A DNA stretch of 64,000 nt from Pseudaminobacter sp040049255 (GTDB lineage: Bacteria > Pseudomonadota > Alphaproteobacteria > Rhizobiales > Rhizobiaceae). This document shows positions 30,477 through 40,698 of the stretch, piece after piece (position 1 is the first letter of the stretch; every line of letters starts with the position of its first letter). The notes under the pieces are model-generated. The model made no database searches. It was given only the letters and a program-made list of their open reading frames with translations, and was not told the DNA's origin. Both the position numbers and the translations under genes were made by a program. Location of the stretch: assembly GCF_040049255.1 (NCBI RefSeq), contig NZ_JBDZDR010000001.1:372001-436000 (forward strand), written 5' to 3'.

Positions 30477-31512
30477 GTTGTTCGCGGATTTGGGAATGCG
30501 TGAGGAATCCTTGAACGTCGTAAAGCATCCGATCAAAAGATCGCTTGTATTTTTTCTTATACCTGATTTCACCATGGTCGCTTTTGCGACGGCACTAGAT
30601 CCCCTACGCATTGCAAACCGCATGCTGGGCTACGAAGCCTATCGCTGGCGACTGGCCAGCCTGGACGGCAAGCCGGTGCGCGCTTCCAACGGCGTGGAGT
30701 GCTCGGTAAACACCTCGCTGGAGGACGAGCGCCGCAAGATGGCCGGCTCTGACCGCCCGTCCATGGCGGTGGTGTGCACCGGCATGAACGTCGAGAAGTA
30801 CCACAACAAGTCGGTCTTTGCCTGGCTGCGGGAGGAATACAATCGCGGCGTCGCCATTGGCGGCCTGTGTACCGGCGCCTATGTGCTGGCCGCGGCCGGC
30901 CTGCTGTCGAACAAGCGCTGCGCGATCCACTGGGAAAACCTGCCCGGCTTCCAGGAAGCCTTCCCCAAGGCCAATGTCTTTGCCGACCTGTTCGAGGTTG
31001 ACCAGAACATCTACACCTGCGCCGGCGGCACCGCCGCCCTCGACATGATGCTGAAGCTGATTGGCGAGGATTTCGACGAAAGCCTCGTCAACCGTGTCTG
31101 CGAGCAGGTGCTGACCGACCGCGTGCGCAGCCCCACCGACCGCCAGCGTCTGCCGCTGCGCGCGCGTCTGGGCGTGCAGAACTCGAAGGTGCTGACCATC
31201 ATCGAGCTGATGGAGGCGAACCTTTCGGAACCGCTGTCGCTGATCGAGATCGCCGACCATGTCGGCCTCTCGCGCCGGCAGATCGAGCGCCTGTTCCGCA
31301 CCGAAATGGGGCGCTCGCCGGCGCGCTACTATCTGGAAATCCGCCTCGACCGCGCCCGGCACCTGCTGATCCAGTCGTCGATGCCGGTGGTGGAGGTGGC
31401 GGTCGCCTGCGGCTTCGTCTCGGCCTCGCACTTCTCCAAATGCTACCGCGAGCTCTACGCCCGCTCGCCGCAGCAAGAGCGCGTCGACCGCAAGCAGCTC
31501 ATGGCTGCCTGA
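30475..31512 (+). CDS. GlxA-family (DJ-1/PfpI + AraC) transcriptional regulator, GbdR-like
   Basis: A 345-residue regulator. The N-terminal DJ-1/PfpI-like domain occupies residues about 22-200 (SLVFFLIPDFTMVAFATALDPLRIAN is the start, and AIGGLCTGAYVLAAAGLL the nucleophile-elbow region). The AraC-type double helix-turn-helix lies at about 235-335 (SLIEIADHVGLSRRQIERLF and VVEVAVACGFVSASHFSKCY). The GlxA group includes GbdR and SouR, which respond to dimethylglycine/betaine and sarcosine in Pseudomonas, so a role in this betaine locus is attractive. The start may be 30475 or 30496, because an inverted repeat overlaps 30475. The ligand is not proven. A terminator follows at 31539-31564. Confidence 0.82.
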   Translation: MLFADLGMREESLNVVKHPIKRSLVFFLIPDFTMVAFATALDPLRIANRMLGYEAYRWRLASLDGKPVRASNGVECSVNTSLEDERRKMAGSDRPSMAVVCTGMNVEKYHNKSVFAWLREEYNRGVAIGGLCTGAYVLAAAGLLSNKRCAIHWENLPGFQEAFPKANVFADLFEVDQNIYTCAGGTAALDMMLKLIGEDFDESLVNRVCEQVLTDRVRSPTDRQRLPLRARLGVQNSKVLTIIELMEANLSEPLSLIEIADHVGLSRRQIERLFRTEMGRSPARYYLEIRLDRARHLLIQSSMPVVEVAVACGFVSASHFSKCYRELYARSPQQERVDRKQLMAA

Positions 31513-31538
31513 GACGAAAGCTCTCCGCACGAAACAAC

Positions 31539-31564
31539 AAAGGCCCGGAAAATCCGGGCCTTTT
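31539..31564 (+). terminator. Intrinsic terminator after the GlxA-type gene
   Basis: Stem GGCCCGGA / TCCGGGCC with an AAA loop, preceded by AAA and followed by TTTT; 27 bases after the stop codon. Confidence 0.85.
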
Positions 31565-31604
31565 GTCGTTCGAAGGGCTGGGCAAACGCATATGGGGCGA
31601 CTTA

Positions 31605-31736
31605 CCCCCACTCCGCCTCGCTTCGCTCGGCACCTCTCCCCCTCAAAAGGGGAGAGGAAGGGTGCCAAGCTCACGGACGGCGTTTCCTCTCCCCGAGCGG
31701 GGGAGAGGTGGTTTGCGAAGCAAACCGGAGTGGGGG
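31605..31736. repeat. Intergenic palindromic repeat, copy 2
   Basis: Bounded by CCCCCACTCCG at the left and CGGAGTGGGGG at the right, with inner CTCTCCCC/GGGGAGAG elements, as at 5783-6038. Only one inner unit is present, so this is a shorter version of the same element. It lies between the GlxA-type gene and the convergent oxidase gene. Confidence 0.8.
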
Positions 31737-31786
31737 TCGAATTCTATATGTCATCGCCCTCTCCGCGGAGGGAGGGGCGATCATGC

Positions 31787-34348
31787 TCAGCTGCGCGGCT
31801 TGAGGTTCTCCGGGTCGTAGAGCGGCTTGTAGCCGATGGCGACCACTTCAACCGGATAGGTCTCACCGAAATATTCGACCGTGAGCTTCCGGCCCTCCTG
31901 GCAATAGGCCCAAGGCAGGTAGGCCAGAGCGATGTTCTTGCCTATGGTCGGGCCGTAGGCGACCGAGGTCGTGTAGGAGCGGCGGCCGAGCTCGTCGACC
32001 AGCGTCTCGCCCGTTTCCGGGTCCATCACAGGCATGATGCCGACCGGGTAGCGGGCAACGCCCTTGGAGTCGACGTTGTCGGTCATGACCAAAGTGCAGA
32101 GCATGGCCGGCTGGTTCGCGCGGGCCTTGTATTCCAGATGCTTGGCCTTGCCGCGGAAGTCGGCCTCCTTGACCTTCGGGCGAGCCAGATCGGCCTCGAT
32201 GAGATTGTACTCGGTCAAAAGATCCGCGTTCTGCAGGCGCAGGCACTTCTCCATGCGGCGGCTGTTGGCGTAGGTCTCCACACCGAAGGCCATCACGCCG
32301 GTCGACCGCAGCGCGTCCCAGACGGCCAGGCCATCCTCGTAGCGCATGTGCAGCTCCCAGCCCTGCTCGCCGACATAGGAGATGCGGAAGGCAGTGACGT
32401 CCTTGCCGCCGATCCTGATCGGCTTGATGGCGGCAAAGGGGAAGTTCTCCTGCGTCAGGCCTTCCGGGTCTTCCACGACCTTCTGCAGCGTGGCCCGCGC
32501 GTTCGGACCCCAGATGCCGACGGTGACATATTTCTCGGTCACGTCGGTGATGGTGACGTCGAATCCCTTGTCCTCAGCCACGCGGCGCATGTAGTTGAAA
32601 TCGCGCGGTCCGGCATCGGCGCCGTCGATCACGCGGCAGCGGTCGGCCATGCGGATCACGGTCAGGTCGGCGCGCACCATGCCCTCGTCATCGAGGAAGT
32701 GGGTGTAGATGCCCTTGCCGATATTGGCATCGCCACCGATCTTGGCCGCGCACACCCATTCCATCAGGGCGACGTGATCCGGGCCTTCGACGTCGTACAT
32801 CGCGAAATGCGAGAGGTTCACGATGCCGCAATCCTCGCTCATGGCGAGATGCTCGGCATTGGAGACGCGCCAGAAATGGCGGTTGTCCCACTCGTTCTCG
32901 CGCACCGGCACGCAGTCGCCATACTTCTCCAGCAGATGCTCGTTGGCAGCATAGCCGTGAGCACGCTCCCAGCCGCCAAGCTCCATGAAGTAGCCGCCAA
33001 GCTCCTTTTCGCGCTCGTAGAAGGGCGAGCGGCGCACGCTGCGGCCGTTGAGATAGGGCTCGCGCGGATGCACGGCCGGATTGTAGATTTTCTGCGCCGA
33101 TTCCGTGCAGCGCCCGGCGATGTAGTCTTCCTGCGTCTGGTGGGGATAGAAGCGCGAATAGTCTATTCTTGAATGGTCGATGGCCGTGCGGCCGTCTGTC
33201 ATCCAGTCGGCGATGAGCTTGCCCATGCCGGGGCCGTCCTTGACCCAGATGGCGACGGCGTACCAGAGCCCCCGAACCTTCTGGCTTTCGCCGATAGACG
33301 GGCCGCCATCGGTGGTCACCTGCAGCAGGCCGTTGAAGGAATGGCCTTCATTGTAGCCAAGCTCGCCAAGGATCGGCGTCAGTTCGATGGCCCGCTCCAG
33401 CGGCTCGAGGATCTGCTCCATCTCGAGGTCGCGCTGCGAGGGCGACAGACGGGCTTCGTGCTTCTCCAGAAGGTCGCGCGGGTGGCAAAGGCGCGGATTG
33501 GTTTCCTCGTAATAACCCCATTCGATCTGCCCGCCTTCGGCAGTCTTGGGGTCGCCGGTGTCGCGCATATAGGCCGAGTTGCCCTGGTCGCGCAGCAGCG
33601 GCCAGCCGATCTCCTTGCCGGTGCCTTCGAACTCGTTGTAGGGGCCGAAGAAGGTGAGCGGATGGTCGACCGGCATGACCGGCAAGTCCTCGCCCGCCAT
33701 CTCGGCGATCAAGCGGCCCCAGAGGCCGGCGCAGACCACCACATGGTCGGCCATGATGGTGCCGCGGTCGGTCACCACGCCCTTGATGCGGCCGTTCTCG
33801 ATGACGAGCGATTTGGCTGGCGTGTTGGCGAAGGCCTGCAGCTTTCCGGCGGCCACACCCTGGTCGACCAGCTTGCCGGCAACCGTCTGCGAGCGCGGGA
33901 TGACCAGACCGGCATCGGGGTCCCACAGGCCACCCTGCACCATGTGCTCTTCGATCAGCGGGAACTTTTCCTTGATCTCGGCAGGCTCGATCAGGCGGGC
34001 GCGCGTGCCGAACGCCTTGCCCGAAGCGACCTTGCGCTTGATCTCGTCCATGCGGCCGTCATCGCCGACGCGAGCGACTTCAAGGCCGCCGATGCGTGCA
34101 TAATGCCCCATCTTCTCGAAGAACTCGATGGAGTAAAGCGACGTCCAGCACGACAGGAAGTCATGGCTGGTCGCGTAACAGAAGTCGGAGGCGTGCGCCG
34201 TCGAGCCGATATCGGTCGGGATGCCGGACTTGTCGATGCCGACGATATCGTCCCATCCGCGCTCGATCAGGTGATGGGCGACCGATGCGCCCACAATGCC
34301 GCCCAACCCGATGATGACGACTCTCGCTTTTTCCGGAAAACCTGACAT
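31787..34348 (-). CDS. FAD-dependent amine oxidase/demethylase with GcvT domain, divergent member
   Basis: An 853-residue protein of the DMGDH/sarcosine-dehydrogenase-like group. The N-terminal motif is VVIIGLGGIVGASV, and the region that carries the flavin-linking His in relatives reads STAHASDF, with His52 kept but the neighbouring Trp replaced. A long DAO domain runs to about residue 430; the GcvT-like C-terminal half contains YVGEQGWELHMRYEDGLAVWDAL and ETYANSRRMEKCLRLQNADL. It presumably oxidises an N-methyl group with THF as acceptor, but the altered motif suggests a different substrate from the other copies. Composite motif B lies 65-96 bases upstream. The ATG at 34348 is preferred over a TTG at 34363. 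Confidence 0.88.
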   Translation of the reverse strand: MSGFPEKARVVIIGLGGIVGASVAHHLIERGWDDIVGIDKSGIPTDIGSTAHASDFCYATSHDFLSCWTSLYSIEFFEKMGHYARIGGLEVARVGDDGRMDEIKRKVASGKAFGTRARLIEPAEIKEKFPLIEEHMVQGGLWDPDAGLVIPRSQTVAGKLVDQGVAAGKLQAFANTPAKSLVIENGRIKGVVTDRGTIMADHVVVCAGLWGRLIAEMAGEDLPVMPVDHPLTFFGPYNEFEGTGKEIGWPLLRDQGNSAYMRDTGDPKTAEGGQIEWGYYEETNPRLCHPRDLLEKHEARLSPSQRDLEMEQILEPLERAIELTPILGELGYNEGHSFNGLLQVTTDGGPSIGESQKVRGLWYAVAIWVKDGPGMGKLIADWMTDGRTAIDHSRIDYSRFYPHQTQEDYIAGRCTESAQKIYNPAVHPREPYLNGRSVRRSPFYEREKELGGYFMELGGWERAHGYAANEHLLEKYGDCVPVRENEWDNRHFWRVSNAEHLAMSEDCGIVNLSHFAMYDVEGPDHVALMEWVCAAKIGGDANIGKGIYTHFLDDEGMVRADLTVIRMADRCRVIDGADAGPRDFNYMRRVAEDKGFDVTITDVTEKYVTVGIWGPNARATLQKVVEDPEGLTQENFPFAAIKPIRIGGKDVTAFRISYVGEQGWELHMRYEDGLAVWDALRSTGVMAFGVETYANSRRMEKCLRLQNADLLTEYNLIEADLARPKVKEADFRGKAKHLEYKARANQPAMLCTLVMTDNVDSKGVARYPVGIMPVMDPETGETLVDELGRRSYTTSVAYGPTIGKNIALAYLPWAYCQEGRKLTVEYFGETYPVEVVAIGYKPLYDPENLKPRS

Positions 34349-34412
34349 TACCCGCGACTCCAAAGTGGTATTGCGGCCGGACTATAAGGCAATGCCGCGC
34401 CACCATTGCAGC

Positions 34413-34444
34413 CTGTTTGCGACACGCCGCAAAAGCAGCGCGAC
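34413..34444 (+). promoter_or_regulatory. Composite motif B (TTTGCGAC-N6-CAAAAG-N4-GCGAC) upstream of the oxidase
   Basis: CTG precedes TTTGCGAC (34416-34423); CAAAAG follows at 34430-34435 and GCGAC at 34440-34444, the same spacing as motif A at 19391-19423. It lies upstream of the minus-strand oxidase gene, with the GTCGCAAA end nearer to that gene. It is a good candidate for a shared activator site. Confidence 0.55.
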
Positions 34445-34588
34445 TTATCCGGAACTTGCTTGCGACAGTCCGCACAGCAACAGCCTATCCCGTCGGTAGA
34501 CGGCTTGTTAACCACGCGCGGCAACAATGCAGCCGCCGCCGTGCGGCTTGTCCACGGCGGGCTGGTTTCGGGTGGGAAGAGCGGGCGC

Positions 34589-36331
34589 ATGGCGACAATC
34601 ACGGAACAGGCGCGAAAGGCTTCGCGCGGATCGGTCATCGGCTCGCCGCTCGGACTGCTTGCGGCGATGGCAGTGGTGCTTGCAGGCTTGCTCCTGCTCC
34701 CAATCACCGTGCCCATCGGCCCGATGTATTGGGACGTCTTCATCTACTTCGACGCGGCCAACCGCATCTTCGACGGCCAGGTGCCCAGCAACGACTTCTT
34801 CACGCCCGTCGGCCCGCTCGGCTACTACGTCTTTGCCGGCGCGGCGTGGCTGTTTCCCAACGCCCAGCCGGCGCTGCTGGCGCACTGGTGCTGGCTGATC
34901 GTCACCGCCCCGCTGATGGCGCTGGTGGTGCAACAGGTCGACCAGCGATCGCGCGGCACCGCCTTTGCGCTGTTGGTGCCGTTCCTGGTGTTCGCGGTGC
35001 TACCTTTCAACACGCGCGACTTCTATCCCTATCCGGGCTCGGACGGCTTCGGCATCTACAACCGGCAGGCCAGCCAACTGCTCTACGTCCTTGCCGCGGC
35101 CCTGATCTTCGTGCGCAACCAGCGCGTTCTTGCTCTGGTCGTGACGCTGGCGATGCTCGCGCTATTCTTCGGCAAGATCACCGGCGCGGTGGCGGGCGGT
35201 CTGCTCTGCGCCTTCGCCTTCCTGACGGGCCGCATCTCGCTGCGCCATGCCCTTGCCTCCGCTCTCGGCTTTCTCGCCGTGCTGGCGATCATCGAGTTCG
35301 CAACAGGCCTGGTCTCGAACTACGTCGCCGACATTCTGGCGCTTGTGGCCATGAACGAGAGCACGCTGGCGCCGCGCTTCGTGCAATCGGCTTCGCTCAA
35401 TTTCGGCGTGGCGATGACCGGACTCCTGCTCGCCACCGTGGTGCTTTACGCCGAGCGGCAGCGTCTGGCGTCCGCAGTCGCGGGCATTCGGCAGGAATGC
35501 AGCGCCCGAGCGGTCGCCAAGCTGCTCGACAACGACGCGTTCTGGCTCGTCGCCGTGCTCTTCGCCGGCATTTTCTTCGAGACACAGAACACCGGAAGCC
35601 AGGCGATGATCCTGGTATGGCCGGCCGTGCTGGCCGTTCTGCTCAAGGCGGGGCGCATGTTCGCCACGCCGAAGATCCTGATCGCCACCATGGCGCTCGC
35701 CGGCGCATGCGTGCTGCCGCCTCTGGTCAACACCGTGGAGCGCGCCGCACGCACCTATGGCGGCGCGGCGAAGAACGTCGAGCTGCCGCACGGGCACCTC
35801 AAGACCCTCGGCGCCGTAAGCGCGCGGCCGGAAGTCATGCAGCGGGCAATGAGGATGCTGCCCTTCCTGGCCGAGCATCGTGAGCCGTTCGACCGCTTTG
35901 TCGGGATGGGTGAATTACCGGCCCCACTGCTCTATTCGGATTTCGACTTCCAGATCGGGCATCTTGTGAGCACCGACCGCGCCGTGGGCAGCCTGCTCGA
36001 CCTGGAACAGCAGGCGGGCATTCGCTTCGAAACGATCATGAACCTCAACTTCGTCAACCCTTATCCGTGGCTGATGGACCGCAGCGCGCCGATGCATCTG
36101 GCCATCGGCGCTGATCCCTACCGCGCGGTGCCCGAAACCGGCTCGCAGGAGCTGGAAGCAGTACGAAACGTCGACATCGCGCTGCTGCCGACCTGCCCGC
36201 TGACGACTGCCAATGCGCGGCTTCTGGAGCTTTATGGCGAAGGCCTGAAGGATCACACGCGCATCCGGCTGGACGACTGCAACGACGCCTTCGTCCACCC
36301 GCGCCTGGCGGGGGAGCTGCCGGCTCGTTAG
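34589..36331 (+). CDS. Multi-pass membrane protein, GT-C-like (possible glycosyltransferase)
   Basis: A 580-residue protein. About ten hydrophobic helices fill residues 20-400; then comes a soluble C-terminal domain. The first luminal/periplasmic loop after helix 1 carries MYWDVFIYFDAANRIFDGQ, an acidic position like the catalytic Asp of GT-C enzymes such as ArnT or PMT, followed by an FFTPVGPLGYYVF segment. I do not recognise a named family. GT-C proteins use polyprenyl-phosphate sugars, and the neighbouring genes would make such a donor, so a role as acceptor-specific transferase is plausible but unproven. GGGAAGAG precedes the ATG at 34589. It converges with the aminotransferase gene at 36342. 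Confidence 0.65.
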   Translation: MATITEQARKASRGSVIGSPLGLLAAMAVVLAGLLLLPITVPIGPMYWDVFIYFDAANRIFDGQVPSNDFFTPVGPLGYYVFAGAAWLFPNAQPALLAHWCWLIVTAPLMALVVQQVDQRSRGTAFALLVPFLVFAVLPFNTRDFYPYPGSDGFGIYNRQASQLLYVLAAALIFVRNQRVLALVVTLAMLALFFGKITGAVAGGLLCAFAFLTGRISLRHALASALGFLAVLAIIEFATGLVSNYVADILALVAMNESTLAPRFVQSASLNFGVAMTGLLLATVVLYAERQRLASAVAGIRQECSARAVAKLLDNDAFWLVAVLFAGIFFETQNTGSQAMILVWPAVLAVLLKAGRMFATPKILIATMALAGACVLPPLVNTVERAARTYGGAAKNVELPHGHLKTLGAVSARPEVMQRAMRMLPFLAEHREPFDRFVGMGELPAPLLYSDFDFQIGHLVSTDRAVGSLLDLEQQAGIRFETIMNLNFVNPYPWLMDRSAPMHLAIGADPYRAVPETGSQELEAVRNVDIALLPTCPLTTANARLLELYGEGLKDHTRIRLDDCNDAFVHPRLAGELPAR

Positions 36332-36341
36332 GACGCGACCC

Positions 36342-37814
<1,473 letters not shown>

Positions 37815-37838
37815 CTCAACTCTCCCCCTTCGGCCGGA

Positions 37839-38846
37839 TCACTCGGCCGCGACGCTGGCTGCGGCGACGGCGTTGCCGTCCTTCCTGGCGCGATATTCCT
37901 TGTAGGCGGCGATAAGCATGTCCTCATCGCGATACTGCGGCACCCAGCCCAGTTCCCGCCCGCCCTTGGAGACGTCGAGCACGCATTCCTCGTCGGCGAT
38001 GAGATACTGCTCCGGGTCCATGATCGGCATGTTGATCAGGTCGAGCAGGTCGAGCGTGCGCTTCACCGCCCAGCCGGGCGTCGGCAGCAATATCGACTTC
38101 GATCCGGCCGAGCGGATGAGATCGCCAAGGAGCTTGCGCACCGGCGGCGGGTTGAGCGAACCCAGATTGTAGGCCTCGTTGGGCACCCCCGCCTTCCACG
38201 CAAGCCGGGCGGCCTCCGCGCAGTCGAACACCGAAATGAACTGATACGGGTTGCGGCCCGACCCGATCATCGGCACCGGCAGGTTCCAGTCGATCAGCTT
38301 GAACAGCTTTTCGAGGATACCGAGACGTCCGGGGCCGATGATGAGGCGTGGGCGGAACAGCGAGATGTTCATGCCGCGCTTGCGCCATTCGGCGGCAAGT
38401 TCCTCAGTCTTCAGCTTGGAAAGGCCATATTCGCCAAGCGGCTCAACCGGATGCTCCTCGGTCATCGGAAAGGTCTTGGTATGGCCGTAGATCATGTCGG
38501 TGGTGTAGTGGACCAGGTTTGGCGCGCCAGCCTTGTCCATCGCGAGGATGATGTTTTCGGTGCCGTGATAGTTCACCGGCCAGAAAAACTCGTGGCGCTT
38601 GGCGCGCACCTGGATGGGCGACAGCATCTTGGCCGACAAATTGTAGACCATGTCGTCGGCCTTGAGGCCGAGCCCGGCCACGGCCACGGAATCGGTCACG
38701 TCGCAATGCACGAAGCGGACGTTGCGGTAATGCGGCAGGTCGCTCTTCACGATGTCAGCGACGATCACCTCCTGCCCGTCCGCCAGAAGCTTCGGTGCGA
38801 GATGGCGGCCGACAAAGCCGTCGCCGCCGAAGATCACATGTCTCAT
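37839..38846 (-). CDS. NAD-dependent epimerase/dehydratase
   Basis: A 335-residue short-chain extended-type reductase. The nucleotide motif is VIFGGDGFVGRHLAP, the YxxxK active site is EYGLSKLKTEELA with a Thr/Ser-rich TTDMIYGHTK segment before it, and SLFRPRLIIGPGR is the conserved strand. It acts on a nucleotide sugar or polyprenyl-linked sugar ketone. Beside a DprE1-like oxidase it could be the NADH-dependent reductase that completes 2'-epimerisation, in place of the classical DprE2, but the families differ, so this is inference. It overlaps the small transporter gene by 4 bases. Confidence 0.85.
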   Translation of the reverse strand: MRHVIFGGDGFVGRHLAPKLLADGQEVIVADIVKSDLPHYRNVRFVHCDVTDSVAVAGLGLKADDMVYNLSAKMLSPIQVRAKRHEFFWPVNYHGTENIILAMDKAGAPNLVHYTTDMIYGHTKTFPMTEEHPVEPLGEYGLSKLKTEELAAEWRKRGMNISLFRPRLIIGPGRLGILEKLFKLIDWNLPVPMIGSGRNPYQFISVFDCAEAARLAWKAGVPNEAYNLGSLNPPPVRKLLGDLIRSAGSKSILLPTPGWAVKRTLDLLDLINMPIMDPEQYLIADEECVLDVSKGGRELGWVPQYRDEDMLIAAYKEYRARKDGNAVAAASVAAE

Positions 38847-39268
38847 TGCGCAAGCTCACTTGTTTGAACGGGGTTGGTCGACGCGACCTCGGCACTGCCG
38901 CGACCGCTCTGGGCGATCAGCACCGTGCCGACGCAGATGAAGGCGATGCCGGCGATGCGCCAGGCGTTGAGGTCTTCGCGGAAGACAAAATAGGCGAACA
39001 CCGCCACGGCCACATAGGCGAGGCTAAGGAAGGGATAGGCGAAGGACAGCTCCACCTTGGAGAGCACATAAAGATGCGAGGCCATCGAGATGACGAAGGT
39101 GAGCAGCCCGACAAACACCCACGGGCTGAAGACGATCTGCAGCATCTTCAGCAGCGGGTTGGTGCCCTCGAAGGAAATCGGCCCGAGCGTCATCATGCCC
39201 TGCTTCAGCATGAGCTGGGCAGCGGCGTTGGTCATGACTGTGAAGAGGATGAATGCGATGTATTTCAT
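38843..39268 (-). CDS. Small EmrE/EamA-type membrane transporter
   Basis: A 141-residue protein with four hydrophobic helices (MKYIAFILFTVMTNAAAQLMLKQ, WVFVGLLTFVISMASHLYVLS, AYPFLSLAYVAVAVFAYFVF and IAGIAFICVGTVLIAQSG). It resembles SMR/ArnE-ArnF-like and EamA proteins that flip or move undecaprenyl-linked sugars. In this operon it could flip a polyprenyl-phosphoryl pentose. The C-terminal tail is polar. Its stop overlaps the epimerase start (ATGA), which shows tight coupling. Confidence 0.82.
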   Translation of the reverse strand: MKYIAFILFTVMTNAAAQLMLKQGMMTLGPISFEGTNPLLKMLQIVFSPWVFVGLLTFVISMASHLYVLSKVELSFAYPFLSLAYVAVAVFAYFVFREDLNAWRIAGIAFICVGTVLIAQSGRGSAEVASTNPVQTSELAQ

Positions 39269-39348
39269 ATCACAACCCTAGGACGCAAGCCGAAAAGACT
39301 TCGTGAAACATTTGCTTCAACTTTAACGAATCCCAGTTCCCGCCTTTC

Positions 39349-40698
39349 TCATTCGGCCGCCTGTTGACGACCCCAACCGCCAAGCGCCAGAGCCGTGCGC
39401 GTCCAGAAACCCGAAACGAAGGCAGGGTCGCGCAGCACCTCGAGCCGCCGCCAGTCCGGAAACGAAGCTTCGAAAGTGGCCGCCCCCATGCGCGCATCCT
39501 TGTAAGGGTTGACCGCGCCGCCGGCCGCGACCGTGATGGCATCGAGGCGGTCGAGCAGGGCAAGCGTCGCAGGACCCCTGTTGGGAAAGTCCAGCGTCAG
39601 CGTGTAGCCGGGTCGCGGGAACGACAGCAGGCCCGGCGAGCGCTGCGCGCCGAATCGTTTCAGCACGGTAAGGAACGACCCCTGCCCGGCATCCTGCGCA
39701 GCCGCAAGCAGGTTCGGGATGGCCTGCCGCGCGGTCTCTTCCGGAATGACGCTCTGGTGCTGGAAAAGCCCTTTTGGGCCATAGAGCCGGTTCCAGTTCC
39801 GCACCCCGTCGAGCGGGAAGAAGAAGCTTCGATAGGGCGCCCTGCGCGGATCGGCGGCCCTGCCCTTGCCCCAGCGATAAGCCGCGTTGAAGACTTTCAG
39901 GAAAGGCCGGTTGAGCACATTGACCGGCGGTTGGAACGGCACTCCCAGCCGGGCGCCGGAAGCACCCGCCGCCCGCGCACCGTGCTCGGCATGATTGCCG
40001 GTCAGCAACAGACCGCGCCCAGTGGCGCTGCCGCCGGCAAGCTGGTCGATCCAGGCAACCGCATATTCGTTGGCGCCATCCGCAGCTTCGGCGAGGTCGA
40101 AATATTCAGCTAGGTCACGAAACCGCGTCACCTGCTCGATGACGTTCAGCGACGGCACGGGCATCAGGCGGACGCTCGCCGACAGGATAAGGCCGGTCAG
40201 CCCCATGCCGCCGATAGTCGCTGCAAACAGGCGAGGGTTCTCGGAGGCAGAGCATTTGTAACTGCGGCCGTCCGAACGCAGCAGCGTGAAGGATACGACA
40301 TGGCAGCCGAAGGTGCCCCGACGATGATGGTTCTTGCCATGCACGTCATTGGCGATCGCGCCGCCCAGCGTCACGAATTGCGTGCCCGGCGCCACTGCAG
40401 GGAAAAAGCCGTGCGGTGCGGCATGGGCGATGATGTCGGAAAGCAGCACGCCGGCCTCGGCCTCCAAGACGCCGCTTGCGGCATCGAAGGAGAGGATGCG
40501 GTTCATGCCGCGCATATCGACCAGGCTGCCGGCAGGGTTCTGGCAGGTGTCGCCATAGGAGCGGCCATTGCCATAGGCGAGAAGGGAGCCTGGCGCTGCG
40601 ACGCCTGCACGCTTCAGCAGTGCGACGGCCTCTCCCGCCGGCATCGCGCGCGGCGTTGCCGGGTTGGTGCGGCCAAAGCTGGCGTAATTGCCCGTCAC
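39349..40698 (-). CDS. DprE1-like FAD-binding oxidase
   Basis: A 449-residue vanillyl-alcohol-oxidase-type flavoprotein. The FAD-binding segments are LLAYGNGRSYGDTCQNP near residue 40 and VAPGTQFVTLGGAIANDVHGKNHH near residue 105, the latter with the His that carries FAD or lines the site in DprE1. In mycobacteria DprE1 oxidises decaprenylphosphoryl-ribose at C2'. The rest of the protein keeps the DprE1-like FGCHVVSFTLLRSDG and PYRSFFFPLDGVRNWNRLYGPKG blocks. The start is GTG at 40698, overlapping the UbiA-HAD gene by 4 bases. The partner gene order supports the same pathway. Confidence 0.85.
   Translation of the reverse strand: MTGNYASFGRTNPATPRAMPAGEAVALLKRAGVAAPGSLLAYGNGRSYGDTCQNPAGSLVDMRGMNRILSFDAASGVLEAEAGVLLSDIIAHAAPHGFFPAVAPGTQFVTLGGAIANDVHGKNHHRRGTFGCHVVSFTLLRSDGRSYKCSASENPRLFAATIGGMGLTGLILSASVRLMPVPSLNVIEQVTRFRDLAEYFDLAEAADGANEYAVAWIDQLAGGSATGRGLLLTGNHAEHGARAAGASGARLGVPFQPPVNVLNRPFLKVFNAAYRWGKGRAADPRRAPYRSFFFPLDGVRNWNRLYGPKGLFQHQSVIPEETARQAIPNLLAAAQDAGQGSFLTVLKRFGAQRSPGLLSFPRPGYTLTLDFPNRGPATLALLDRLDAITVAAGGAVNPYKDARMGAATFEASFPDWRRLEVLRDPAFVSGFWTRTALALGGWGRQQAAE

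Noticed and set aside
34349..34363. TTG start adding five residues to the oxidase at 31787-34348
   Set aside because: The ATG at 34348 gives the family-typical start with a reasonable GGAG upstream; TTG is less likely.
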